In this document: in pieces, positions 1 to 9,500 of the stretch | How the letters are laid out: each line of letters begins with the position of its first letter | Numbering within the stretch: position 1 is the stretch's first letter | Assembly: GCA_900555035.1 (NCBI GenBank) | Contig: USJX01000017.1 | Span: forward strand, 1-45,303 | From: an uncultured Prevotella sp. | Lineage (GTDB): Bacteria > Bacteroidota > Bacteroidia > Bacteroidales > Bacteroidaceae | DNA length: 45,303 nucleotides | Direction: 5' to 3' | Translations under genes and position numbers: made by a program | The notes under the pieces: model-generated | Told to the model about the DNA's origin: nothing | The model's input: only the letters and a program-made list of their open reading frames with translations | The model's database searches: none

Positions 1-5
1 ATTAT

Positions 6-185
6 CAAAAAGTGGCAACATTACCACTTTTCGTCACTGCAAAGATACAAAAAATATCTAAGAATGCGCAACTTCATTATCAAAAAGTGGTAAACTTACC
101 GTTTTTCGTCACTAAAAAGGCTCAAACGAAGGCTTTTACCATGATTTACAAGCAAAAAGTGGTAGTTTTACCACTTTTCGTCACT
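6..185. repeat. Three spaced 33-bp palindromic repeats
   Basis: Copies lie at 6-38, 81-113 and 153-185, separated by 42 and 39 bp of unrelated sequence. Each begins CAAAAAGTGG, has a variable 3-5 nt centre, then the inverted arm (TTACCACTTTT in copies 1 and 3) and ends CGTCACT. Copy 2 has a decayed right arm (ACCGTTTTT). The array may continue beyond the left edge. The centres vary between copies while the arms keep pairing, which suggests hairpins or protein-binding sites rather than CRISPR repeats. No cas gene is visible. Confidence 0.8.
40..72 (-). promoter_or_regulatory. Possible leftward promoter overlapping palindrome 1
   Basis: On the minus strand a TATCTTTG -7 element (40-47) is preceded 21 bp upstream by GTTG (69-72), a partial -33 element. 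The predicted start falls inside palindrome 1, so that palindrome would lie at the transcript start of a gene left of the window. Confidence 0.4.
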
Positions 186-220
186 TTCCCATTTTCTAGT
201 TCCCAAAAAATGACATAAAT

Positions 221-269
221 GGTTCAGAAGAGATTGTCTATCCACGGACAATCTCCCCTGAACCGATTT
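221..269 (+). terminator. Hairpin terminator
   Basis: GGTTCAG (221-227) and AGATTGTC (231-238) pair with GACAATCT (246-253) and CTGAACC (258-264). The stem is followed by GATTTTT. No gene is recognised upstream in the window. From 270 to 373 I see no gene or clear signal. Confidence 0.6.
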
Positions 270-373
270 TTCCTTTCACACTTAACTCTCTTATTTTCAA
301 TACAATCTACATTCCGTGAGAGGAGATTTATGATTCACCTTAAATATTTTCTGCAAATTTATTCCCCCTAAAA

Positions 374-403
374 TTTGGTGGATTCAAAAAAGTAGTACCT
401 TTG
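374..403 (+). promoter_or_regulatory. Strong Bacteroidetes-type promoter
   Basis: TTTG at 374-377, an 18-bp spacer and TACCTTTG at 396-403 match the Bacteroidetes primary sigma factor consensus (-33 TTTG, -7 TAnnTTTG). Transcription would begin near 410 and run into a region with no open frame of useful size. Confidence 0.65.
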
Positions 404-409
404 CACTCG

Positions 410-590
410 CTTAAGAAAACCAAGCTATAGTCATCCGTAAGCCATCGGCTAACCCCGTCTTGCATTTATGCTACCAGCTTACAAAAAACTCAGATCGGGC
501 ATCGAACCCAACCTGAGTTTGCCAAGGAAGAGACGCTTAGGATTGTTCCCCAGCTGTTCTCTTACTAATAAAGAGTTATGCTGCTTGATA
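410..590 (+). ncRNA. Candidate structured small RNA, about 180 nt
   Basis: The stretch follows a good promoter and has no convincing reading frame. It can form nested helices: CAAGC near 421 with GCTTG near 584, CGTCT near 467 with AGACG near 532, and AAACTCAG with CTGAGTTT around 486-520. A small AGCC/GGCT hairpin sits near 441-451. A long, interrupted rod closed at both ends would suit a 6S-type RNA, but I cannot identify the family by eye. It meets the end of the oppositely oriented lipoprotein gene. The 3' end is not defined by a clear terminator. Confidence 0.4.
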
Positions 591-594
591 CAGT

Positions 595-2193
595 TCACTT
601 GCTATACCCGTTATATTTATATCCATTAGATTCCAGTTGTTTGAGTGTCCACCAATAAGGTCTTGCTCCTTTTGTGACAATAAAACTGTCTTTTGCATTA
701 AACGTTTTGGCAGATATGTAGATGTCATTATTTAAAAATTTTTCTACGACACATAACTGGGGCCTTTGTTTGCATATATCTTTATCTGCTAATTTTAAAT
801 CCAATCCTGGAGTTTTATATCCGTATGATTTTTGAGGAAGATAATCTGTAGATATATATAGAATATTGAACATAGGAGAAAGAGTATATAGGCTAGGAAG
901 ATTCTTCGTACCTCCGTATATCATATTTGAGTTTGTCTCTAAAATAGATTTTGACGCATAAAATCCATCTTGAAATACAAAACTAGCTTGTGATGAGTAT
1001 TCTTTTTGGGCAGGATTTATTATTGTCTTATATTTTGCAGACGTTTCAACCTTGTATCTAAAGGCTACATTATTTGGTGTATCGAAGTAATTCTCTAATG
1101 TTGCGGTAGATTCTATTTGATAGATTGGATAGTCTAATAAATTCCAAATTCCTAATGCATAACCTAAAGAATTTAAAGGAATGCTGCTTATTGGTGCAAT
1201 AAGGCCAGAACCAGGATTAAAACTCTTTCCTGTAATCTTAACGTTTCCTTTGCTAGCTATGTTTATTGTTTGTTCTGATATTTTTGACGATGATTTTCCA
1301 AATATAGAACTAAAAATTTTGTTAGCACCAAGTTCTATTAAACTTCCTATTGTTTTGCCTACAATACCTTTTTCTTGTGTTTTGGTTTTTTCTAGATTCT
1401 TTGTTACATATTTATTTGCTGCATCTCCAATTGCAGTAGCAACTCCTTTAAATACATTGCTTTTGGGCTGTTCTGTGGCGGTAATGATTACTCCTTTTGA
1501 ATCAAAATCCATTGTGCCCGTAAAATCAAATGAGGTTTCATTCAAGCAAATTGCATCTATATTCAAAGTTTCGTTAATGCTATTTTCATCGTAAGCTAAT
1601 TCTATTTGAAAACAATTCCATCCCTTGTTGAATCCTTTAGAGATTTCTTCATTTGATATGTTTGAAATATAAACATCTTTTCTTTTGGGACCGTTATAGG
1701 GGATTGCATCTGTACCAGCAAAGTTAAATAGTCTAGTGGAGTCATTTGTACTTATATGCCATATTCCCATATTATTTTGTTGTTCTACTTTGGATAAATA
1801 GCAAAAGCCTTTTAAAAGTCCATTAAAGTGATTATAGAAAATAATATAATTAGCACCTTTGTCTGTTTCATGATAATTGTATGGCTGTGAGTAATTGTTA
1901 ATTTTAACGCTTGAAAAAAGAATATCCCAACCATCTTCTTTTTTGACATCTTTTCTAATGCCTGTTGGAATTGTTGTTATAACATTATTTTCAGCCCATG
2001 GTGCTTTGATTAGTTCTGAATGCCCTTTGATAGTACAATAATCATAATTAGTCCAAGTATCGTTTGCAATATCTATTGACCTTGTATTTCTTGCAATGTA
2101 AGTGGAGTTTTGCTGTTCTTCACTTTTGTAATCTTCATTGTAGCATCCAGTTAAAATTAATGTGATAAAAACGAATAATATTAGCTGTTTCAT
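595..2193 (-). CDS. Lipoprotein of unknown function
   Basis: This 532-residue protein starts with a lipoprotein signal peptide ending in LTGC (Cys17), so it should be a lipid-anchored envelope protein. I do not recognise the family. The first half is polar and rich in Asn, Tyr and Trp. The centre (about residues 250-330) holds two Gly/Ala/Ile-rich amphipathic stretches separated by Lys-rich sequence. The C-terminal part is again beta-like and aromatic, with a CKQRPQLC cysteine pair near residue 480. The gene is visibly more AT-rich than the neighbouring sus genes. A strong hairpin separates it from the sus operon. No clear -7 element lies in the 57-bp gap upstream, so it may depend on readthrough. 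Acquisition by transfer is possible. Confidence 0.75.
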   Translation of the reverse strand: MKQLILFVFITLILTGCYNEDYKSEEQQNSTYIARNTRSIDIANDTWTNYDYCTIKGHSELIKAPWAENNVITTIPTGIRKDVKKEDGWDILFSSVKINNYSQPYNYHETDKGANYIIFYNHFNGLLKGFCYLSKVEQQNNMGIWHISTNDSTRLFNFAGTDAIPYNGPKRKDVYISNISNEEISKGFNKGWNCFQIELAYDENSINETLNIDAICLNETSFDFTGTMDFDSKGVIITATEQPKSNVFKGVATAIGDAANKYVTKNLEKTKTQEKGIVGKTIGSLIELGANKIFSSIFGKSSSKISEQTINIASKGNVKITGKSFNPGSGLIAPISSIPLNSLGYALGIWNLLDYPIYQIESTATLENYFDTPNNVAFRYKVETSAKYKTIINPAQKEYSSQASFVFQDGFYASKSILETNSNMIYGGTKNLPSLYTLSPMFNILYISTDYLPQKSYGYKTPGLDLKLADKDICKQRPQLCVVEKFLNNDIYISAKTFNAKDSFIVTKGARPYWWTLKQLESNGYKYNGYSK

Positions 2194-2211
2194 CTTTTTA
2201 TAGAATTAATA

Positions 2212-2237
2212 AAAGAGGCAACCTTGGTTGCCTCTTT
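2212..2237 (-). terminator. Terminator of the susCDEF-like operon
   Basis: The perfect inverted repeat AAAGAGGCAACC / GGTTGCCTCTTT with a 2-nt centre lies just after the last sus gene on the minus strand and is followed by TTTTATT. It should end most transcripts from the susC promoter and insulate the lipoprotein gene. Confidence 0.85.
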
Positions 2238-2250
2238 AAGTTTGTATATC

Positions 2251-3651
2251 TTACTTCTTGATCAGTTCACACTTTGCATAGCCATTAGCCCATGCATAGA
2301 GCTTGATGTCGTAAGTACCAGCATCTACAGAGATGTTGCCACCGCCTTGGGTAAGAGCATTTACATCGCCACCCCAGTTGATAGCCCAGTCGTCGTTGGC
2401 ACGGAACTTGATTTCACCAGAAGCCAATGTGATGTCCTTTGCCTCCCAGTAGCCAAGTTCTTTAGTTTCTGCATTGTAAGGAACGTATGTCATATCAACG
2501 TCAGAATCCCAACCATTAGGTGATGCGCTACCAATGATACCGATAGTAGTGATAGGAATCAATGTATATGTCTTAGCAGACAAGTCTACATCTACCTTGT
2601 AGTAACCGGCTTCTTCTGTCATAGTGATGTTGCCTGCATCAGGAGCTGTGTCGAAGTTTGCGCCATAGTTGGTGCCCTTCCACTCTGGCTGAGTACAGAA
2701 CTTGAAACCATTCTGGTTCAAGTACATGTAACCAGTAAAGTGTACACCATCATCACCTGCGAGGTAGTCATTTGTTGCCCATCCATTAGCATCACCTGCC
2801 ATATAGAGCACTGGCTTGCCTACGGTGTAAGTAAGGTTGTTCATATCAAGAGTAACAATCCATGTACCAGCTCCAGGGATAACTGGAGTCTGAAGTTCAC
2901 CCCATGAATCGCCATTATAGAGAATGTATCCGAATGCTTCTTCTGAACCATTCTCCTTGCAGCCCAAGGCTCCCTTGTTGATGGAATCCCAGTCTTCACT
3001 TACGAAGTTGCTTCCAGCATAGAACTTAAACCAGTTTTTGTCTGCAGTAGTTGTAACCTTCAACTGATAAACTCCATCGCTAATCTTGTTCATCCAGACA
3101 GGAGATTTTGCATCCCACTCATTTCCGTTTACCTGACCGAGCATGTAGTAGCCCTTCTCATCGAGTTGAGGTGTTGCTGTTGGAGTAAACTTACCTGTAG
3201 TCTCGCCCTTGGTAGTAATGCTTACCGCATCACCAGAAGCGAGATTGATAGAAACTTGTGTCTCCACTTTCAGGTCGCGAGCAACAGAAGCACGAGACTT
3301 ATTCTGCTCGCAAACGAGTTTCTCCAATTCAGAAGCACTTACTTGAACGCTGTTGCCAACCATTGTTCCATTGACAGCTACTCCGTTCACCTTGAAATCT
3401 TGGAGGGTGAAACCAGAGACATTGGCATCTGTAGAATTGACTGTTACGAGATTGATGATACCATCTTCATCAGCCATGCTGCCTTCTGCCTCAGAACCAT
3501 TGGCAAAGGTTACCCCATACTTGGCAGCAGATGCTTCCTGCTCGTTGGCCTGTGGGTTAGCCCAGTCGTCGTAGTCGCCAGCGCAGCTGGCAAGTGCGAG
3601 ACTTGCCATTGCTGCTAAGCTATATAATAATGTCTTTTTCATTGTGTTCAT
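2251..3651 (-). CDS. SusF-like surface starch-binding lipoprotein
   Basis: The protein has 466 residues from the first ATG; a second ATG three codons in (3642) gives an equally good signal peptide. The lipobox LASC puts the lipidated Cys near residue 23. The N-terminal third looks like the SusF/SusE N-terminal beta domain. The remainder holds repeated beta modules of the SusE/F type, recognisable by lines such as LYMAGDANGWA, IGIIGSASPNGWDSD and YYMLGQVNGNEWDA. These probably form three starch-binding domains in which Trp residues stack on glucose rings. It is the last gene of the leftward operon, 8 bp after the susE-like gene. The role (holding starch at the cell surface) is inferred from SusE/SusF of Bacteroides thetaiotaomicron. 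Confidence 0.85.
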   Translation of the reverse strand: MNTMKKTLLYSLAAMASLALASCAGDYDDWANPQANEQEASAAKYGVTFANGSEAEGSMADEDGIINLVTVNSTDANVSGFTLQDFKVNGVAVNGTMVGNSVQVSASELEKLVCEQNKSRASVARDLKVETQVSINLASGDAVSITTKGETTGKFTPTATPQLDEKGYYMLGQVNGNEWDAKSPVWMNKISDGVYQLKVTTTADKNWFKFYAGSNFVSEDWDSINKGALGCKENGSEEAFGYILYNGDSWGELQTPVIPGAGTWIVTLDMNNLTYTVGKPVLYMAGDANGWATNDYLAGDDGVHFTGYMYLNQNGFKFCTQPEWKGTNYGANFDTAPDAGNITMTEEAGYYKVDVDLSAKTYTLIPITTIGIIGSASPNGWDSDVDMTYVPYNAETKELGYWEAKDITLASGEIKFRANDDWAINWGGDVNALTQGGGNISVDAGTYDIKLYAWANGYAKCELIKK

Positions 3652-3659
3652 GTTTTTAA

Positions 3660-4850
3660 TTATTTAACTTCTGCTGTGTTCTTGTCGAAGTTGACATAGA
3701 GCTTCTGTCCTGCTGTGCAAGTTACAGAGTAACCTTCACCAGCCTCAGACCAAGAATTAACAATGTTCATGTTTCTCCAGAAGCAGTTGCCCTTGAAGAT
3801 AGTGTACTCTGTACGCCACCAGTCGATTCCTGGAATCTTGATATATGTGCGGAGCTCGCCATCACCACCGAAGGCTGGAGATACCCATTCGCCAGTCTGG
3901 TCTGCAGGAGCTGTCATAGCCCAAGCGGCAGAAGCGTCGTCCCAATTGCCACCAGCAGCAGCACCGATGATGTAAGCAGCACCAGGATAAACATTCAGTG
4001 AGTAGTTGATGTTCTTCTTGTCTGCTGACATTTCACCAACGAAGTGGAGAACGAACCAGCCGCCATGAGCAACCTTCAGGTTTCCGTCGCCATCCTCTGA
4101 GAATTCAGCACCAGCATTATCGTTGACAGCAGCCAGACGGCTAAAGCCACGCCAGTCATTCTCGTATGTACCCCACTTGAATGAACCGCCATCAGGAACA
4201 TAAACCATGGTATAATAGTTGCCTGCCATACCATATACAGGAGCCACTGGCTTCCAGCTGCTCCAAGCCTCTTGGATAGAAGAACCAACTACGAACAGGT
4301 TCTCTGGATACTTAGCATCTGGAGCCTTGTAAGTAGCCTTCACTGAAGGCAGGGTTATGATGTTGGAATAACTCTGACCAAGATAAGGGTCGGCTGTGCC
4401 ATCTATGACAGCACGCAATCTTACATATACAGGCATTGTTTCTGGCACGCTTGTGTCTGGGCTGGCTGCCTGGAACATATCAACGAGTGTAGAGTTCAAC
4501 TCTGCTGCATCCACAGCCATCTTGGCTGTGGTGTAAGAGGTTGACAATTCTTTATGTGTAGCTGTTGTATCTGTCAGGAACTTCTGATCGAGTGCAACCT
4601 GCACATAGTAGCGAACCACGTATGGAATACCTCCATAGTTTGGCTGTGAACAAGACAAGGTCAAGTTGTTGGCACTTGCCAAGTCGTATGTATTGTTTTC
4701 TGCGTATGCTGGTGTATTCAATACAAATCCGTCTGCAGCATGATTTAAATCCAATGTAGGATTGCTGTCATTGTCGTCAGAGCATGAAGTGAAGAGCAAA
4801 GGCAAAACCATTGCAGGCAACAGCATCAATTTTAAAAATATCTTTTTCAT
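3660..4850 (-). CDS. SusE-like surface starch-binding lipoprotein
   Basis: This 396-residue protein has a lipoprotein signal with FTSC (Cys about 23) followed by acidic DDNDS, typical of surface-exposed Bacteroidetes lipoproteins. An N-terminal fibronectin-like SusE domain (about 30-170, with the YVQVALDQKF strand) precedes two beta domains. Their aromatic-rich lines (FVVGSSIQEAWSSWKP and YIIGAAAGGNWDDASAAW) match the starch-binding modules of SusE/F. It sits 59 bp downstream of susD and 8 bp upstream of the susF-like gene. It should work with the SusC-SusD transporter in capturing starch or maltodextrin. Family placement is firm; which glucans it binds is inferred. Confidence 0.87.
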   Translation of the reverse strand: MKKIFLKLMLLPAMVLPLLFTSCSDDNDSNPTLDLNHAADGFVLNTPAYAENNTYDLASANNLTLSCSQPNYGGIPYVVRYYVQVALDQKFLTDTTATHKELSTSYTTAKMAVDAAELNSTLVDMFQAASPDTSVPETMPVYVRLRAVIDGTADPYLGQSYSNIITLPSVKATYKAPDAKYPENLFVVGSSIQEAWSSWKPVAPVYGMAGNYYTMVYVPDGGSFKWGTYENDWRGFSRLAAVNDNAGAEFSEDGDGNLKVAHGGWFVLHFVGEMSADKKNINYSLNVYPGAAYIIGAAAGGNWDDASAAWAMTAPADQTGEWVSPAFGGDGELRTYIKIPGIDWWRTEYTIFKGNCFWRNMNIVNSWSEAGEGYSVTCTAGQKLYVNFDKNTAEVK

Positions 4851-4909
4851 AATTGTATTCTTTAATCAATTATAGTTCTTTATTCCGAAGAATCCCCGAT
4901 TTACTAAGA

Positions 4910-6577
4910 TTAGTAATTAGGGTTCTGAGTCATGTTAGGATTACCTGCAATGTCGGTAACAGGGATAGGATATACGTTGAACTTAGACTCGATACCGATA
5001 CCTCCTGCTACACCTCCCTTGAAGTCCCAAAGATACTTGGAACCAGAGAAGAGACCAAAGCGGATCAAATCAGAACGACGACGGCCTTCTACATAGAACT
5101 CACGGCACCACTCATCAATCAAAGTCTGTTCATCGACAGCTCCAGAGATCTCCTTGCGATGAGCACGCTTCTGAATAGTCTGGATGTCTGCGAGAGCATC
5201 AGTGGTATTTCCCAAACGATAGTTGGCCTCAGCACGTGTCAGGTAAATCTCTGCCAGGCGGAACAATGGGATATCTGTATCCATGAATGTACCATCGTGG
5301 ATGTCGGAACCGTCTGCATGGCGATTCTGCCATTTTACGATAGAAGCACCATTTGTGAAACCTGTAATCTGCTTGCCAGGGCTGAGTGTGCGGATGCCGC
5401 CACCTACACCCATGTAGAACATGGCACGGTCATCACCAGCTTTGTTGATGACATCCTTTGTGGTTACGTGCAATTCTTCATCCTTTGCGATAACCTGCTC
5501 CTCGGTGGCATCCTTCAGCGCATCGCTTTCACCTGCCATAGGGATATTGTCATTAGGGAAGAATTTCTCAACCAAGTCCTTGCGGGCGAAGTTGCAGCTC
5601 CAATAGTTGCTGGTGAATGAATTTGGCATTCCTGAAGTTCGCATAGATGCTACGAGGTATGTAGAACCTGAGTATTCCTGAGTCTTCTTGCCATCCTGGC
5701 GGATAGGGAAGATAATCTCCTTCATAGCCTGGGTGTTCTGGTCGTTGTCGCCCATGAATACCTGCTCATAGCCTGAGAATCCATTCTTTGTCTCGGTTGA
5801 CAATGCGTAAGCTCCACTAGAGAGAATCTTATCACAGTAGTCCTTTGCCTTTTTGTAGTCCTTTACCTGGCCATCTGTGTAAACTGCAGAGTTCAGAGCC
5901 AGACGAGCATGGAGGGCATAAGCTGCACCACGGTCTGCACGGCCAAAGCCTTTTTCGTCATTGTAAGCACCAACTTCCTTGAGCTGTGGCTCAATGGCGG
6001 TCAACTCCTTGTCAATCCAGTCGTAGAGATCCTTACCGGTTTTCTCAACAGGCAGTTCGCTATCAAATGTATCCTTGAAAGGTGCCTTGTGGAAGAGATC
6101 AAGGAAATAATAGTAGTTCAAGCAGCGGAGGAAACGAACCTCTGCAATAACATCGTCGCTCATCTTGCCAGTTTGCTCACTGATAAACTGGTTGTGAAGG
6201 GTGATGTCGTATGCCAGGCGCTGGTATGCCCAGTTGGCACGTACTGAACTTGAGTTCCATGCAATATTGGTGATGGCAGGGATATCGGTATCAGTCTGCC
6301 AAGCCCAGATAACTTCATCTGTACAAAGTTCCTGAAGATTGAAGATGACACGGTAGAAACCGCTTTCACCCTCATCCTGGCTCATATCTCCCTTTCCTGC
6401 AGGACCTGCCTGACCTGTCAGACCAAGTGTGGCATATTGTTTAGCTAAAAGACCGTCGGCATCATAACTAGGTGATGACTGAGGATCAATTGAGCTGATA
6501 TTCAAATCGTCTGCGCAAGAAGCCAATCCCAAGCAGAGGAAACCGGCAACTGCAGTCTTTATTAATATATTTCTCAT
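4910..6577 (-). CDS. susD: SusD-like starch-binding lipoprotein (RagB/SusD family)
   Basis: The product has 555 residues, normal for SusD. The signal peptide ends in LASC (Cys about 21). The N-terminal SusD-like TPR region includes FLRCLNYYYFLDLFHKAPF, a family hallmark. The C-terminal RagB/SusD domain includes the typical line PLFRLAEIYLTRAEANYRLG and the end WCREFYVEGRRRSDLIRFG. SusD forms the lid of the SusC barrel and delivers bound oligosaccharide. The gene is 19 bp downstream of susC in the same operon. The starch or maltodextrin substrate is inferred from the adjacent LacI, MalQ, GH97 and GH13 genes. Confidence 0.93.
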   Translation of the reverse strand: MRNILIKTAVAGFLCLGLASCADDLNISSIDPQSSPSYDADGLLAKQYATLGLTGQAGPAGKGDMSQDEGESGFYRVIFNLQELCTDEVIWAWQTDTDIPAITNIAWNSSSVRANWAYQRLAYDITLHNQFISEQTGKMSDDVIAEVRFLRCLNYYYFLDLFHKAPFKDTFDSELPVEKTGKDLYDWIDKELTAIEPQLKEVGAYNDEKGFGRADRGAAYALHARLALNSAVYTDGQVKDYKKAKDYCDKILSSGAYALSTETKNGFSGYEQVFMGDNDQNTQAMKEIIFPIRQDGKKTQEYSGSTYLVASMRTSGMPNSFTSNYWSCNFARKDLVEKFFPNDNIPMAGESDALKDATEEQVIAKDEELHVTTKDVINKAGDDRAMFYMGVGGGIRTLSPGKQITGFTNGASIVKWQNRHADGSDIHDGTFMDTDIPLFRLAEIYLTRAEANYRLGNTTDALADIQTIQKRAHRKEISGAVDEQTLIDEWCREFYVEGRRRSDLIRFGLFSGSKYLWDFKGGVAGGIGIESKFNVYPIPVTDIAGNPNMTQNPNY

Positions 6578-6596
6578 AATTATAATCCTTTATATA

Positions 6597-9500
6597 TTAG
6601 AAGTTGAGGTTCAAACCAATCTGGAAACTCATTGGACGTGGATATGGATTGCTGTCGATACCACTGGTTACCTCTGGGTCGATACCCTTATATTTTGTAA
6701 TGATGAATGGGTTCTGTGCTGTGAAGTAGATACGTCCGCTGCAAGAATTCTTGATCAATGCAGGGAAGCTGTAGCCCAATGTAATATTGGTGCACTTCAA
6801 GTAAGAAGCATTACGTACAAAGTAATCACTCAAGTAGTTCTGGGCAACTGTCAAACCTGTGAAACCGAGCTTAACGGCCTCTGGAGTGGTGTTGCTGAAT
6901 GAACTGTTAGAGTAAAGACCTGATGGCGAGATGGAAGCTCTGTTGGCCAAGAAGTCATAATATACGTAGTTACCCAAAGATGCACGGAATGCCATGCTGA
7001 AGTCCCAGTTCTTATAAAGGAACTTAGTGGTGAGACCCATGATTACATCTGGAGAAGGGTTCTTGTAATAGTAGCGGTCATCGTCGTTAATCTGACCATC
7101 AGCATTGCGATCTACGTACAGACCCTCGATAGGTTTGCCATTCTCATCATATACCTGCTGGTAAACGAAGAAAGAGTTGACTGCTTCACCCACCTTGTTC
7201 TTCAAGATCTTGGTGTTGTTACCGCGAGAAATCTTGTCGCCTGTCCATACCCAGTCCTGAGCACCGGCATCAAGAGAAGTAATCTCATTGTGATTCCAAC
7301 CCACATTATAGGTAATATCCCATGTAAAGTCCTTGGTTACGATAGGCTTCACGTCGAATGCCACCTCAACACCATAGTTCTTGAGGGAACCTACGTTCTT
7401 CAACAGGTTATCACCGAATGTGGTACCTGCTGGTACGTCAACTGTTGCCAACAAATCGGTTGTCTTGCGATAGTAACCATCAATGTTGAAAGAGAAACGG
7501 TTGTTGAGAGCAGCGAAGTCGATACCTGCATTCCATGTTGTGGTCTTTTCCCAAGTCAACTTGTCGTTATACTTGTTAGGACGTACAGTCTGGTGATAGT
7601 CGTTACCGAAAGGATACTGAGCATAAGAGTTACCTACTACATAAAGTGGAGCATAGTAGAAGTCATCGATACCATTCTGCTGACCAGTCTTACCCCAACC
7701 TACACGGAATTTGAAATCATCAAGCCATTTTACATCTTTCAGGAAGCCCTCGTTGTTGATCTTCCAGGCAAAGGCTGCTGATGGGAAGTAGCCCCACTTA
7801 TGACCTTTGGCGAAACGAGAAGAACCATCGGCACGGAATGTGGCGGTAATCAAGTAGCGGTCGAGAAGATTATAGTTCAAACGGCCGAAGTATGATACCA
7901 GAGAGTTGTGGTTAGCCCACTCCTGCTCGCTGCGCTTTGATGGGTTGTGCTGCCAATTGTAGTAACCTGTCTCCTCGTTGAGGACTGGGTTATTTGCCTT
8001 CAGATATTCATCTGTACCAAAGCCCTGGTTGTAGCCATGTCTGTGGTAGTGGCTCTGCTCGGCACCTGCCATAACATCGATGTCGTGAACACCAAACTTA
8101 TGAGCATACTGTGCATAGGCATTACCAATCATATTGTATTTCCAATAGTGAGTCATACCAGCCCAACCGAAATAGTTGTTAGAGTATGAGTACTTGGAAA
8201 TCTCATCGCTTTGCTGTGTAGAGGTGTACTGAGCACCCAAGCTTGCATGCAGATGCAAATCCTCGAAACCATGAATCTTGTAATCTACCTCGAAGTTGCC
8301 GCTGTAGTCACGGGCATGAGCTATAGTTTCTTTCTGATTGAGAAGAGCTACTGGGTTCTGGGCAGCATTAGAGTTGGTAGTATTCTTCCAGTTAGGGTCT
8401 GTCATATCATCAGCCTTGTTAATCAAGTTCTGATAGTAACCGCCTGTAACTGCATACTGGTCGCCTTCACCAAAAACAGGTTCTGTTGGATTCATAGACA
8501 AAGCTGCACCGATAGCGCCGCCTGCATCTGCATAGCGATCCTTCTCATACATGAACTTACCTGTGAGGTTGAAGTTCAAGTGCTTGTCGAGCAATGATGG
8601 AGCCAAGTTGAGGGAAGCGTTGACACGATTCATCCAACTGGTCTTCACGATACCGTTTGAGTTGTTGAAGCCTACACTGGCACGATATGGCATGTTCTTC
8701 AAACCGCCCTGTACGCTTACGTTATGGTTGGTTGAAACTGCTGTGCGGAAAATCTCATCCTGCCAGTTGGTATCAGCATTGCCTAATTTGGATGCATCAA
8801 GACCATTGACAGAGCCGACAAGTTCCTTGTACTGAGCAGCGTTCAAAACATCATATTTCTTCTGGATAGTAGAAATAGTTACATCACCTGTGTAAGAAAC
8901 AGAAGGCTTCTGACCATTGCGACCTTTCTTAGTAGTGATGATGATGACACCATTAGAAGCACGGCTACCATAAATAGCGGTAGCAGAAGCATCCTTCAAT
9001 ACGGTGAATGACTCAATATCGCTAGGATTGATCATAGCGAGAATATTACTCATACCTGTAGCTGTCTGGTTATCAATAATCAAACCATCTACTACATAGA
9101 GTGGGTCGTTTGATGCATTCAGAGAAGCACCACCACGGATACGAATCTGGGCACCTGCACCAGGAGTACCACCTGCTGTCTGTACATCAACACCGGCAAT
9201 CTTACCAACCAACATGTCTGATGCGTTGTTGGTGATACCCTTAGAAAGTTCATCTGGCTTGATGGCTGTAACAGAACCGGTCAAGTCATCCTTCTTGGCA
9301 CGACCATAACCAATGACTACGACTTCGTTCAAAGCCTTAGAGTCATCCGCCAAGGTAATCATCATGTTAGATGTGGCCTTGATAGTCTGTGGAGTCATTC
9401 CCAGATAGGTGAAAGTAAGATTAGCACCTGGAGCTGCGTCAACAGAGAAGTTACCATCCATGTCGGTAATACCTACTGGCTTACCGTTCACTGTAATGGT

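Noticed and set aside
6..185. CRISPR array
   Set aside because: The repeats are only three, vary in their centres and right arms, and no cas gene is in view. The regular spacing alone is not enough.
12..218. 68-codon ORF over the palindromic repeats
   Set aside because: Its peptide repeats simply mirror the DNA repeats (VVxLPLFVT) and there is no ribosome-binding site or domain.
377..385. GGTGGATTC inside the candidate RNA promoter as a TPR-regulator site
   Set aside because: Only one half of the motif is present and it lies between -33 and -7, not 42 bp upstream. A 9-mer match in 45 kb is easily chance.
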